This document shows positions 32,364-44,749 of a stretch of 64,000 nucleotides of DNA, piece by piece (position 1 is the stretch's first letter; each line of letters starts with the position of its first letter). Under the pieces are notes generated by a model. The model worked only from the letters and a program-made list of their open reading frames with translations. It was not told the origin of the DNA and did not search any database. Made by a program: the position numbers and the translations under genes. This DNA is from Dichomitus squalens LYAD-421 SS1 (Eukaryota > Basidiomycota > Agaricomycetes > Polyporales > Polyporaceae), in contig NW_006766884.1 in the NCBI RefSeq assembly GCF_000275845.1, positions 2,159,130 through 2,223,129 on the forward strand. Reading direction: 5' to 3'.

Positions 32364-35309
32364 TCAGTCGCAGTCCATGACTTCGTCGTCCTCTATCAAC
32401 TCAAATCGTGAGTTTGCTCGATCCTCCGGTGTTGCCCATCTCTGCATCTCATGCAGAACGAGACATTCATCTGGAGTGAACCGGTAGTACTCCACCTCAA
32501 TTCTACACGGCAGGCCCCCGAATCAGGCGTTAGCTCACTTGGACAGGGACGGCTAAGGAAGAACACCTGAACGTACCGGACTTTGACGCAGAAAGTCCAA
32601 TGTTCCAACTGTTGCACCCATACAAACTCACCATCCGGTGAGATCCCGCGGAATGTTATACGCTGCCTCCGTATCCCGGCGCTCTGCACATCGGTGGGAT
32701 CGACGGGTTCCATCTCGTCGTTTGGATCCCTCGACCAGAACCCCATTGGCCAATCTAGGCTGCTGTCGAGGCTCGTACGTGCTTCGGTGTGGACGCGTTC
32801 ATAGAAGAACAATGTTGGGGGTAGTGCCTTGTGCCTTTCTCCGGGGGCAGCGACCAGATATGTACGCGTACGAAACCTGAGCGCGCACGCTAAAAACCAT
32901 AGACAGTGAGCCGTCTGAGCTCCTCCGATAGCTTGCTCAATACAGCAACACTTACCAATGGCCAGGTTGTCCAAGTCTTCCTCAGTGTGACAGAGGTCCA
33001 CGGCATAATTCATGAACCAGCCCCGACAGTCTGCTTTCTCTCTTACGCTGGTGATCGTCTCGAGGGTCCATCCTGAGTTCATATTCCCCACTGAATACCT
33101 GAGATGTCCATTGGCAACGTCCAGAGTTGCGGATAAGGCGGCAACTCACCTCCTCCATGGCTGATTCACCGTGATCTCTTCGCCGTCTGTGCCGAACCCA
33201 ACCATTTCTTGCATCACGACGTCATGACGCAAGAGTGGACGATCTGAAGCATCCAACATTCCTTCGCGCTCTAGTCGTTGCTTCACCAGCTCCGGATGCA
33301 AATGCAGGCTTGGTTCGCGATACGTAGGCTCGAGCGACTGGCCGTACACCAGAGATTCATATTCGAGTCCTTCAATTAGCATGCGGTTCTCCAGCGAAAA
33401 GCATTGTCCAGGGCAAACAATGGGGAAGCACGGCCAAATTAGACTGTCTTCGCGCTCAAAATCGGCGAACGATGCTAGCTTCTGCCAGAGGTCGCACAAC
33501 GCGGCGAATCGTGCTTCGCAAGGCCCATCAAGCGGGTTAGAGAATCCTGTAGACGTTATACATAGGATGATCGATCACAGAGAGGGAGTTGTGCACCTTT
33601 GACAACTTCTCGAGCTTTGTGAAGCTCTACCATCTGTGGGGTATACGTGTGCGTTACGCAGCGAGCCTGAGCAGAGTTTTTAATATTTCTTACCCCTTCA
33701 TCGTGCGAGACAGTATTTGGAAGCTGCTTTAAATCGTAGCACGATACGTCGAGCAAGACCCTCCCATCGGCGCCGACTACGACTTGCTTCTCTGCTTGGA
33801 TGAATTGGGTCTGTATGGGCAGAGCAAGTCAGAGAACGGAGTGTTCCCACGTAAACACACATACATCCTCGTCTGGAGGCCATTCAAGTTCTTCGTAAAC
33901 ACTTTTCAGATACATTAGTCCGGCCTTAATGCTTGTTAGTCGATGTCCGGTGACCTAGACCACTGACATACAAGTATCTGCTTCGTCTGCAGGCGGAATC
34001 GATGAATACAGCACGATAGACCTGCATCACAAAAATAGCACTGACCGAATTCACTGTCCATAGCAACTTGTCAATACCGTGAAATGTCTTGCCCAATTCG
34101 TTGAACGTGTGTGTATCTTGGAAAGGATGCCGTACCGTCAGCCAGTGGAGTCCAAGGTTCATATATTCCCTGAAGACGTACAAACACCGCTATTTACGAT
34201 GAACGCGATCTCTGGATCCTCCCTCGAATACCCGATTGCATGCACCACGTTCGGATGCCTGGGAGCAACCAAATTAGAAAATCAGCCTCTTGAATAAACT
34301 CAATGCGTATAAACGAACCAAATCTTCTTCACTGTGTCAATCGCGTCCCGGAACTTCCGACCAGGCCGCGGGAACCGCCTTACAGTCACCTCTCTCCCGG
34401 TCTCGCAGATACGTGCACGGAACCGTGTAATAGGCTGCTCGCCAGGCATCACTCCTGTATTCTCGGTCTCTAGTTCTTCTACCAACTCTAAATCTTCCCT
34501 GCCATAGAGTCGTAGCTGCAGGGAACACTTTAGAACGTAGGAGATGCAATTAAGACGAACACCCACTGTACCATCGTGGGTGGCGTCCACCCTGACACGT
34601 TGCAAAATCTCTTTCACGCCTGCATGTATCCGTCGATTGCCATACAACAGAGCGGCTTGAGTGTGTTCGGCGTTCTCGGCGTGCTGGAGAAGATGTTCCG
34701 TGCACTGTAGCAGCGTCAAGATCTGCTGATTTGCATGGATTGAGGATTGAATCTGTCAAGGAACTTGGTCAGTATTCAGCTCCTGGGTGATTAATTGACT
34801 GACATCGAAGACACGGAAGGCATCATCCAACTGTCCATTCAGTGTCTTCACTTCTTTCGCAGCCTTCATGCGATACCAGAACGCACGAACGAACCCCGCG
34901 TTCTTTCGTCGTATCATCAAAGCCTCAATGGCACTAAGGGTACTATCTCATACTTTCAATAGAGTCTCCAGATGCGCCGTGAAGAGCAGACATACTGAAT
35001 CAGATCGTCGATATACCTGGTCGCCGTCACTCCATCCAGCGTAAACGTGCCGCTAGTCAGTTGACAGTACACGGCCGCCGAATATTTAGCTGCACGCTCA
35101 GCCAACAAGCTGCACTGATCCTGGACTTCTCGAGTTTCCTGTCGTATGACCCGTCAACCAATGCCTGGGAAGGACGGATGGTATGAGTTGCGTACCTGTA
35201 CCATCTCAGCCAGCTTCAAGCCAGCCTTTACGACGGCATCAAGCCCCGGAATATTAGCGCTCTGAGACAGTGCGCACGCGATGTGGAGGGTCTGAATAAC
35301 ATAGTCCAT
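32364..35309 (-). CDS. MLKL-like protein: N-terminal helical domain plus kinase-like domain
   Basis: The exons on the minus strand are 35196-35309, 34996-35138, 34804-34942, 34319-34752, 33968-34258 (see below), 33865-33924, 33694-33810, 33597-33633, 33150-33546, 32956-33098, 32577-32889 and 32364-32502. The first three exons encode an all-helical region (IPGLDAVVKAGLKLAEMVQ, CSLLAERAAKYSAAV, NGQLDDAFRVFD) of the type seen in MLKL-like N-terminal bundles of basidiomycetes. A kinase-like domain follows: REVTVRRFPRPG in the VAIK position with Arg for Lys, HPNVVHAIGYSRED, GLMYLKSVYEELEWPPDED, and GADGRVLLDVSCYDL where HRD and DFG would be. Catalytic motifs are degenerate, so it is probably a pseudokinase. 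The C-terminal part (about 340 residues) is unrecognised and ends FELIEDDEVMDCD. Exon 33968-34258 needs either a 62-base intron (34170-34231, giving 754 residues) or carries a frameshift. Confidence 0.6.
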
Positions 35310-36116
35310 TATGTGCGGTAATCTGGGTTCAACAGGCCACGTTAAGTTAGGCTTGGCTTGAGCTGCAAACGAACGACTTACCAATGTTCAGACTGTGGCA
35401 GGCTAGGGAAGCACCGGTAAAGTAGAGGATGGACGCACTCTGAAAGGGTTTGAGAGACCGCGACCCCAGACGGACTTCGAGTTATAACGATACATGCCCG
35501 CTTCAACGCCTGCCGGAACCTGAGAACAACGCCTGGTAGCCATGGACGGGTCCAAAACGAATCACAATACAGAACGCAGAAAATGTCAGGGTTGGTCCGG
35601 CACGTTGCTGACGTCTACGACCATTCTTCTCTGTGCTGGTAAGTCAAGCATTCCAGCTCTAGCATCGTGCAGTCGGCGTACCAGGAGCAGGACAAGGTCT
35701 CTGTGGGCGTACGTGGGTAACTGATCTGACATTACGACATCTGTCAGCTGGTAACGCTCAAAATCCTCTATCCGTACAACGTCCGTTAGGTGCGATGCTC
35801 CGTAAGACATTGCATCTGTGCTTTCTCAACGAAAGGCACAGACATGTCGTCAGAGGATTGCATGGGAACCTAGGTACATGGGCAAGTTGCAGGCTCAAGG
35901 ACACAGCCACCACTTTCCACTCATGCGCGCCCACACCCTTCCCGCGAGCGGCAATGCGGGAACGCTTTGATCCAGAAAACAAAGAGCTATCATTACACAT
36001 ACACGATTTGTTGCGACTGGAGAACATGAGTAACGTTTCATAACAGCTCGACAACTCACAAAAACAGTATACCGCTCTGACTAACGTGTGCACCCTAGCA
36101 ATGCGGGGTCGATGTA
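35310..36116. other. Intergenic between MLKL-like gene and SMC1
   Basis: Contains the 5' flank of the MLKL-like gene, possibly with a leader intron (GTAAGT near 35380, CCCAG near 35325), and the 3' flank of SMC1. No separate gene was recognised. Confidence 0.4.
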
Positions 36117-36137
36117 TCAATCGTCATATTGTGTTAG
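36117..36137 (-). other. 21-base terminal exon of SMC1
   Basis: After SRTLTLD a GTAAGT donor starts an intron ending GTCGCAG at 36138. The remaining seven codons encode LTQYDD and a stop, restoring the conserved SMC1 C-terminus. Without it the tail would read into unrelated sequence. Confidence 0.85.
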
Positions 36138-39100
36138 CTGCGACACACGCTGTCAGTACCCCAGCGACAAACACAAAGGTGGGCGATGACTTACGTCCAA
36201 GGTCAGCGTTCGTGAGCTATTCACGTCCTGGTCCCGGTAGATCCCCACTAGGGAGTTGCTACGTTCGTACAAAGACCCCTTCAAGCTAATGACGATAAAC
36301 TGGAACGTGTCCGACGAGTGCACGCGGATGTAGTTCGCGATCTTGGCGACGTTCGTGTTATCGAGCGCTGCGTCAACCTCATCGAGCACGAAGAACGGTG
36401 AAGGCTGGTAGCTACAGCTGGTCATCAGCACACGCATGAACGTGAGCATAAGCGAGGACGTGCCTGTGAATAGCGAACAGCAAAGCAAGGGCTGCAATTG
36501 TCTTCTCGCCGCCGGACAGCTGCTCCATGTCTCGAAAACGCTTCATGGGAGGCATGGCATGATACTTGATACCGGCAGTGTAGGGTTCCTATCAATACAT
36601 CAATACTATGCGGATGCACCTCATGACCAACGGGATCCCGAACCTCGCTGTCCTCAAGCGTCAGGTATGCGACGCCACCCGTCGGTGCCATCTTGCCCTT
36701 CGTGAGATCCTTGTACACCTGGTCGATGCGCTCGGAGATGTGATTGTACGCTTTGTTGAATAGTTCGCACCTGCCTCGAAAGATAAGGAAGGGCACAGAA
36801 ACGTCAATAAGCAGAGCTAAACGGACCGTTTGCGCTTGATTTCATTGAATTGCTCACGCGCATTTTTGGAGTCCTTGCGCGCCTTGTCAGCCTCCTTCTC
36901 CGATTCCTGCAGTTTGGCCTCGACGTCATCCAGCCTGAATAGGAGCACGTCAAGACGAATCACCTTAGGACAAGAGTCACGGAACGTACCTTTCTATGGC
37001 CTTCATGTTCGGTGCCATGCGCTCAATTTCAGCGTTGTTCTTGGCTATCGCGTCGTCAATCTCCTTCAACACATCACCCGACTCATCCTTGAGGCACATC
37101 ATTAGACCCTCTGAGACGGTCGAGGAATAACGAGTCACGTACTTCACGGTCCTTGTCGCTGAGGGAATCAAAGTCGACCTCGATGCCATAGTCGGGAACA
37201 CGCTTCACACGCTGGGTACCCTGGTCGTCCTCGTCAACATCCATGGCAACCTCGTCGCGAAGATTCTGCGCAAGGGTGAGCATATGAATACTAAGATTGC
37301 TTTGATCAACTCACTTCCTCCATTGGCACGTTCTTCAAGTTCCCAGCGACGAGCGGTAGCTTGATCTCGTCGAGCCTGCATTTTCGATAGATCGAAGACC
37401 GCTCTAGTCCAAGCTTCTCGATCTCGTCGTTCTATCGTAAACCCAGCTCTCAGCACCCGCCCAGGTGTAGAAGTGATAGAGGCAGAATTCACATGCGTCG
37501 CGATCTCCTTGAGGGCCTGGTCCAGCACCTTCGCTGCCCTGTTCGTCGTCTTCTTCACCTCCTCTACCCGCTTCGTCTTCTCCTCCAACTCCTCCGTGAG
37601 CTCCTTGAGCTCCTCCTGAAGAGTCCTAATCGCCTCTTCAGCCTCGGCGATCTGGTTCTGCGCCTCAGCGCGCTCTTCCTCAAGTCGGGCGAGGGTCCCG
37701 CCCTCGGTGTTCAGGATCTCCTGGTACTGGGCGACGCGCTCGTGAGTCATCCGCAGCTGGTCCTCTGCGAATTGTGACCTGGATGACGTGGGGCGAAGGG
37801 GTTAGCATACAACCGTATATCAAGTAAGTCACAGACGTACGCGTGGGTCAAGCGAGCAATTTGGGTATCGAATTGAAGCCGAGCCTCGCTCTCAGCTTGG
37901 GCGAGCTTGAGCTGACGCTCTTCGTATTCGCGGATATTGTTTACGCCGATTCTCTCGCAGAAGTGGGCGAAGATGCCGTCCTCCGCCTCGTTAATGACCG
38001 AAGCGAGTGCATCTACCTGCTCCTTGATCTTGTCGTACGCAGCTTGTGCCTACAATTGTCCTCGTACGTCAGCTCTCATGGCGAAGCTTGGTGGAACGTG
38101 ACATGTACCTTGCGCAACTCGGGCTGGATCTGCCGGATCTCGCGATCGATGTGCTTCAGCTCATCCTTGACTCCATTGAGCTTGGCTCTGCAGGCCCCCT
38201 GGAGCAAAAATGCGCGTGAGTACTATTAAAGAACATACGCGTGAAGACAGTCGTACCAGATCGTCGCGCGCAACAGTCCGCGCCGATTCCAGACGCGTAA
38301 TCTCCGCGAGTAGCACTTCAGCCTCCTTCCCTCGAGGCTTGGACTTGCCAAGCTCAAGCAACTGAGCCATGAAGTTGTCGCGGGCGCGTTGTAGACCTAC
38401 GACACATCGTGAGGATCCTGCGAACTTTACATAAACATCCCAACCTACCCTGCACATCCTTCTCCTCCCACTTCTTCCCATTCGTCTGAGAGCTCTTTCC
38501 ACCGGTGATCAGACCGCTCTTGTGGATGATTGTACCCTCCAGCGTAACAGCTAAACCCATCATATCGTCAATAATGCACTCTCACAACGCGCACAACACG
38601 ACTCACCCTTCACCTCCTGCCCCTTCTCGTAACAAACATACCTCGCGACCTCCATCGAATCACAAACGAGCGCATTCCCGCAAGCATGGTGCATCGCCCT
38701 CTCCACCGCAGGGTCATACGTGATAACGTCCACCGCCAAACGCGCTCCCTTCGCGAACGCCCTGAACTTGTCGTTGATGGGCTTCACCTGAATTGTATCG
38801 AGCGGGATGAAAGTCGCCTGTCCCGCACGCTGGTTGCGCATGTACTCGATGCAGTCTATCGCCGTCTTCTCCTCGTCGACGACGATTGCGTCGATATTCC
38901 GGCCCAGCACGACCGCGACCGCAGTCTCGTATTTGCGCTGTGTCGGCTTGCAAAGGTCGACCACGCGACCACGCACACCGGGGAAGATGCGCTGGAGGTT
39001 TGAGAGAGTTTCTTTGAGGCGCGCTTCGCGCTGGGACTCTTGTTGGTCAACGCCAGCTTGGGTGAGTTTTTCGTAAATTTCGACCAGCTTCTCATTAGTC

Positions 39101-40963
39101 TCTTTCTCGAGTTTCCTGCACGTACTCTATTGAGATGCTTGATGGGATATGATGGGAATACCAGCACTCACTCGATACGTATCCGCTCTGACTGCTGGTT
39201 GTCATGTTCCTGCTTCACATGCTTCAGGTCCGCCGCCAGCTCAGAGACCTTGTCATCCAGCTACGGAGCGATCGTTCAGTACCCCGCCATCGCATAACCC
39301 AAAGAAAGAACATACCTCGCTCTTCTTCTGGCTGAGCGTCCGTTCTTCCTCGGCAAGCTTCTCGCGTTTTTGCGTCTGCTGCTCAAGCTTGTCCTTAAGC
39401 TGCGACAGGGTACGAGCTGCCGTCTTCTCATCTCGCGTAAGTGTCTCGAGGGATTGTCGCTCGTCCACTGCAAGCACGCTAGCCGACGCCTTACTGCATG
39501 CACCGCTATGTGAGTATATGCGCGAAGCGAAGAATGCCGGATATACTTACAGTCGTCTATACTCTTCCAACGACTCTTCACTTAGCGATAGGTTCTGCTG
39601 TGCGGCCCTCCGCTGGGCCTCTGAAGGACTTATTGAATAAGAGGTGGCTGCAATTAGGGGAAAGGCGCACCCTGCGCGGCGTTCGCAGCCCTCCTAACTG
39701 TCTCCAAATCCGTCTGGAGCGACTCCAATCTCTTCTTCTGCTCGTTCTCCGTCTGCCTCAACTTCTCCAGTTCCTGCTCGGCCTTCTCCCGCTTCCGCTC
39801 CGCATGCTTGATCTGCGCCTCGATGCGCACCAAGTCCGGCCGCTGCACCACAATCAGTCAATGGCCTGGCGCAGACGCAGTATGGCGTCCGACGCGCACC
39901 TGGGTCTCAAGGGCCTTCTCCGCCTTCTTGATCTTCTTCTCCTTCTGCATCACGGCTCCGCGCGACTTGGCCTGTTCGCTCCGCGCCTCCTCAAGAGCCT
40001 TCTCGTGCTTCTGCTGCTCCTTGCGCAAGCCGACGAGAGCCTTGTTCTGGTCCCGGATCGCCTGGGCGTGCTCGTCGAGGGACTGCTGGATGTGGTAGAG
40101 TTTGTACAAGATGCGCCTGAGCACGAGGTCGTCCTACATCCAAGGGGGCTTCTCAGCGCGCGAAGAAACATTGTGAGAGACGCAACCCACCCGCTCCCTG
40201 CAAAGCAGCGCGAACCTCTCTGCCTCACTCTTCTGTTCCCTATATTGCTTGATCTCGCCTGTAATTCCCCTTCTCTTCGTGAAGTTGAACGTCGCGTTCT
40301 CGGTAGCGCGCTCGAGGGCGTCCTTGGCCTTCTCATAGTCGGGTGCAAGCTCGAGCGAGCCGGAGATCTGGTCAATGAGGCGGGAGAGTTCCTTCGGGGA
40401 CTGCGAGGCGACGGCCTCGACGTCGCCCTGGAAGACGAGGAAGTTCTTGGCCTTGACGAGGATGTTGTGCTGGATGAGCGCGGCGTTGTACGCGGAGTAG
40501 GTCACAGTTTTGCTGTTGAGCTTGTACTCGGACGCGCCGGTGGTTGAGATCCTAAGCTGCATTGTGGCTCAACACGTATGTCACGTCGAATGAGAACTCA
40601 CGTTCGCTGGAATCTCCATTCCTTCTTCGCCGCATCCTCGTACACGGCCAGTACCCACGCCTTCTTCGCGTCCCCCTCGCCCTCTGCCTCCCCCTCCTCC
40701 TCGTCATCCTCCTGCCCTGCCCGTCCCCCATCCTCTTCCTCAGGGTTGCGCGCAAGCCTCCTCCCACGATAGACGAGGTCCTTTAGCTGGCTGGAACGCA
40801 GCTGGGCGGACTTGACTCCCAATACGAAGGAGATAGCATCCATGAGGTTGGACTTGCCTGCGCCATTGGGGCCAATGACGGAGGTGAAATTGCGGAAGGG
40901 GCCAATGACTTGGTGGCCGCGGTAGGACTTGAAATCGCAGACCTCGATCTGGATGAGCGGCAT
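36117..40963 (-). CDS. SMC1: SMC1, cohesin ATPase subunit
   Basis: About twenty exons on the minus strand code for roughly 1,250 residues (animal SMC1A is 1,233). The start is [20 protein letters not shown], and Walker A is GPNGAGKS at residues 31-38. The first coiled coil begins after [19 protein letters not shown], the SMC1-specific stretch. The hinge covers [15 protein letters not shown] through [14 protein letters not shown]. The second coiled coil is followed by the signature [19 protein letters not shown] and Walker [16 protein letters not shown]. The last exon is only 21 bases (36117-36137) and encodes LTQYDD, matching the DLTKYPD tail of other SMC1 proteins. SMC1 pairs with SMC3 and the kleisin to form the ring that holds sister chromatids. 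An acidic insert ([17 protein letters not shown]) sits in the N-terminal head, a usual variable site. The gene appears intact. Confidence 0.95.
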
Positions 40964-41220
40964 GGCCAGCAGATGAAAGTGCAGTGGCGGAAGGAGTGGG
41001 ATGAGTACTAAGTAGTGCAGGCCAGACGCGTCGAAACCGCGTCGGTGGCTTTGGCGCGCTCTCATTCGGCTACTCCCAGTGGCTGTGCACAAGCGAACTT
41101 AGAGAAGTACCGTGCCCCCGGCCGGATGCATGCATGCGTACTCTAGTACTTAGTACTTTCGTCGACCGTAGCACATTCAAAAATGGTAGATAACTAAGCG
41201 ATGTCATATTACTTGAAACC

Positions 41221-41650
41221 TCATGCTTCCGAATCAAACCACTCCCATGTCCGGATCCTCTCGACGATGTATCCTAAGGACGTATCCAGCTCGGAGACCA
41301 GCGATAATCGATAACTCGTGGCTGCTACTAGCTCCCTGTCCCAGTAATGCTCTCCGTCAGTGACACAACTTGCAGCTGAGATAGCTAGGATGAAGCCGGG
41401 CTGAGTACCTGAACCAGCTGCCGATATGAATCTGCAAGCGTCGAGAAGAGGTCCTCAAACTTGTGGAGGGTATCGTCGTGAGGTCGGCAAGGCTCACGCT
41501 ATCCTCAGAGTTGTCTCCATCCTCTTGATCGAGCTCACGACATATGTGTTCCAGCTCGAGGAACCAGCGTGAGAGCAAAGTGGATGTATTGGTGGCAAAA
41601 ATCAGCAGTCAAGAGAATACCCTGATACTCGGAACGCATACTGCAGGATC
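41221..41650 (-). CDS. Unresolved minus-strand gene fragment
   Basis: Coding-like segments are LLSRWFLELEHICRELDQED, a helical stretch FEDLFSTLADSYRQLVQ followed by a GTACTC donor, and a C-terminal stretch RLSLVSELDTSLGYIVERI ending WFDSEA at 41221-41223. The phases of the possible splice sites between them do not agree, and the start is not clear (an ATG near 41645 is possible). The pieces are helix-rich and acidic. I do not recognise the family. It may be a decayed gene downstream of the BTB gene. Confidence 0.3.
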
Positions 41651-41751
41651 AGCAGACGCCTCGCGAGCACTTGTCTAACGATACAAGCAGAATAGCTACA
41701 ACTTAACTCGTCAGTATGCTACAGCTTCCTACCTACTAGAACACAGCCTGA

Positions 41752-42838
41752 TCAATTTAACCACTTATCCATTTTCCCCCAGACGTCCCTCTGCTCACCC
41801 CGCCACTCCTCCGTCTTCTCCTTCACGCACTCGGGACATAGACCCTCAGCAACCCAGTCGATTGCAATGATCCGCTCCAGCGTCTCCAACGGGCGACACA
41901 ATCCGTTATCATCGAGCGCGGGCTGAATGACAAGGGGCATCCACTTCTCTGCGAAGACGTCTGTGCAGGCCATGTGACCTGCAGTTGCGACGGTGAAGAG
42001 AACAGGCGTGAAATGTTCGAGGAGCGATTCGAGGAGCGCGTCACAGCGCGCTGTGACTTCTGGTGCGAGTCCAGGATGAGTGGTCGTCGAATTGAGATCC
42101 TGCTCTTGGGGTGCGCGTTCGTGAGGGTGTGTTGCGACCGTGTAGTACAGCGGTTTCCGAATCTTCGGCGGCCCGAGTTATCAGGATTGGTCGACCAGAA
42201 GAGATACTATGGACGAATCATTGCGCCTACACGCAATAGTTCACCCATAGTAAAGGCCAGGATGGCTAATGCTTATTGCGTACTCACTGAGGGTATGTCG
42301 TACTTGACCGAAAGCGCAAGGGCCTCTTCGGCATATTCAGAGCGTAAAAACGCTTCGGGATTTGCTGGAAACAGTTCTTCCAGTCGGCTCTTCGCGAGCG
42401 CGTGTATGGATGGAAAGTCGAGCTGCTGCTCAGAGGACACCCTCAACAGAGATGCCAGTCTTGGGAAGGACGCCCTTTCATCTAAGACACTACAAGATTC
42501 GCACGAAAGACGTTTAGAATTTGAGAGAACGTACAATGATAGGCTCACACATCGTGGTAGAGGTGCTCTAGTAGAACCTCCAGGTCGCCGCTCCTGACCT
42601 CCAGCTCATCCGGAACCTGCATGACAGCCAATCCATCTACTGACTTCGGCCCTTTGTCCAACTCTTCCGAGGGATGCAAGGTCGACAAGGTGCGGGAATG
42701 CCGTTCAAGCAGAGTCCGATGGACTTTGTAGATATCGTTCTGAGCACGCAGGATCAGAGAGCCGTCATCGAACCAATACTTGTTATGTCGAAGCAGCTTA
42801 TGGTCTGCTTGAAGGTTTCCTGGAATCGACAAAGTCAT
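41752..42838 (-). CDS. BTB/POZ-domain protein
   Basis: Three exons on the minus strand, 42549-42838, 42288-42489 and 41752-42162, give 300 residues. The BTB fold starts at HNKYWFDDGSLILRAQNDIY and continues KVHRTLLERHSRTLSTL, the usual basidiomycete BTB opening with FDDG and VHR. DLEVLLEHLYHDV and FPRLASLLRVS complete the domain with its following helices. The C-terminal half holds a conserved helical region and a short CPEC motif near the end (EGLCPECVKEKTEEW), seen in many fungal BTB proteins and perhaps metal-binding. BTB proteins act as dimerisation modules or CUL3 adaptors; the role here is unknown. The gene diverges from the NmrA-like gene with about 710 bases between starts. Confidence 0.82.
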
Positions 42839-43549
42839 AGCAGCGAGAGAAGGGAGTGCGCGACGGGTGAGGGTTCGCCAGAAATTCGAAGAGATCGATA
42901 TCATAGAGACAAACAACGGCGCTTGTGAGCGAGCCGTTGGCGCTTCGATTGCGCAAAGTCGTTGCATTGCCCTCTAGATCTAGTACTATGATGTGTACTG
43001 GCCATGCTTGTCGTCCTGCCCACCACACTCCATCACAGATGCGGGCCCCTCGAACGCCAACGCCGAGATCCTCAGCCTCCGTTACGTCACAGCTCGATCA
43101 ACTTGGAAAGACCAATAGCTTACTGGAATTCGGAACCTGGCTAGCGCTGTGAGGACGGCCGCCGTACCCGCGAAATTGTCTGGCAAACGAGAGCAGCGAC
43201 AGCATGACAAAGTCATAGCAATCACGAGATGCCCCTCTACCCTTCCCAAAGGCCTCATGTGCCCACCTAACACCATCGCACCCGACGCCGTGGCCCCTTC
43301 TAGGGTCAGTACATCTCGCGATCATCGTTCGCGCCCACCTTGAGCTGAATCATAATGTGCTTGCGAAGGATCGACCTGTATTGAGAGCCTAAGTCATCGG
43401 TGATAAGAATAGCACGCACACGAGTCCGCCGGGAGCCGTCCCCTAAGTCGAACATATATAGGGCGTCGGGTCCTCTTGGTGGGAGTCAAACATCCGCTCG
43501 TCCGATTGTTGCGATTCACAGGCTATCCCCCCGAAAGCTCAAGTCCGAC
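42839..43549. promoter_or_regulatory. Divergent promoter region of BTB and NmrA-like genes
   Basis: No gene was recognised. A TATATA box at 43455-43460 lies about 90 bases upstream of the NmrA-like ATG. Open frames on both strands have no domain. Confidence 0.45.
43455..43460 (+). promoter_or_regulatory. TATA box of the NmrA-like gene
   Basis: TATATA in ACATATATAGGGCG, about 90 bases before the ATG at 43550. Confidence 0.6.
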
Positions 43550-44749
43550 ATGACGAAGTTCATTGCTGTCTGTGGCGCTACTGGAAACCAGGGTTCGTAG
43601 CGGCGACGCCATGTCTACACGCGGGATCCCCAAGATCTGACGTTTCTGCAGGCGGCTCCGTGGCCAGACTCCTCCTGCAGCATCCCGATGCATATCGCGT
43701 GCGTGCCCTCACTCGAGATCCGCAGTCTACCGCGAGCAAAGAGCTCGCCAGGCTCGGCGCGGAGGTCGTCAAGACGGACCTCACTGTACCCTCGGACGTG
43801 CAAGCTGCACTGCGTGGCTGCTGGGGTGTCTTTGGCGTGACCAACTTCTATGACTCGGTGAGTGGGCAATCTCCCTCCCGCACCGTAGCGGACTCCGTAT
43901 TGAGGCCCACACAGAAGATCAAGGATGATCCCGGAAGCGAAGAACACCAGGGGAAGAATCTCGTCGATGCAGCCCTCGACAACGCAGTGCAGTGCTTTGT
44001 GTGGAGCACGCTTCCGAGCTCCAACAAGATATCTGGAGGCCGCTTCATCTCTCGCATTTATGAAGGTCGTGTCGCCGTCAGCTGTCCTTTGCCAAACACA
44101 GTATTGATGGCTATACAGGGAAGTACCACGTAGACGACTACATCCGCGAGAAGGGGCTACCGGCAGTCTTCCTCTACACCGGCAACTTCTATGAAAATAT
44201 GGTCCTCCGCTCGCACATGAAGTACAATCATGACCTTGACCGAGTGGAATTCCACCAGCCCGTCATTAAGGAGACGACCAAGCGTGAGTACACCCACGCA
44301 CTGGCACGTATGATAACCCTACCTATGCAGAAAATAGTGGCGATGTTGTATGTGCAGAAAGACCTCTCCGCGGTCACTAAAGCCATATTCGACCAATGGG
44401 AATTGCGCAAGGACGACCTCAACCATAACTATCTCTACGCCGCCAACGCGCGCGTCACTCCGCTCGAGATTCTAGCCAGCGTAAAGAAAGGTCAGTCTGA
44501 TGTCCTCTTCAACCACCGCTCCGCTGCCAATTGTACTATACAGTGACAGGGAAAGACGGCACGTACATCGTCCTGCCGACGAGTGGCGTCCCAGATCGGG
44601 ACATCATGTTCCAGCTCTATAACGAGATGGGCATGTACGGGGCGAAGGAGCTTCCGGACGAGAACATCCTGAAGCTGGGCGTGCAGATGCATGGTGTTGA
44701 CGACTTCGTGCGCTTGGTACTGGCTCCCCATCTTGGATTGCCGGTCTAA
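43550..44749 (+). CDS. NmrA-like family NAD(P)-binding protein
   Basis: Five exons (43550-43592, 43652-43857, 43915-44065, 44119-44490, 44544-44749) give 325 residues. The N-terminus FIAVCGATGNQGGSVARLLL has the GxxGxxG loop at about residues 9-15, typical of NmrA/HSCARG-type proteins. RVRALTRDPQS binds the adenosine ribose-phosphate side in this family. GVFGVTNFYD, FVWSTLPSSNKIS and FLYTGNFYENM match the family core. NmrA-like proteins bind NAD(P) and act as redox sensors or as reductases; the classical SDR Tyr-Lys pair is not conserved in the sensor group. The first donor is GTTCGT. At 44280 a GTGAGT-like site occurs, but splicing there would break the frame, so I read through it. Confidence 0.85.

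Noticed and set aside
39498..40547. 349-residue plus-strand open frame
   Set aside because: It is the antisense of SMC1 coiled-coil exons; its Leu/Arg-rich composition mirrors the Glu/Lys codons on the other strand.
44280..44330. Possible intron (GTGAGT to ATGCAG) in the NmrA-like gene
   Set aside because: Splicing would shift the frame, while the unspliced sequence is open and leads directly into the conserved LYVQKDLSAV segment.
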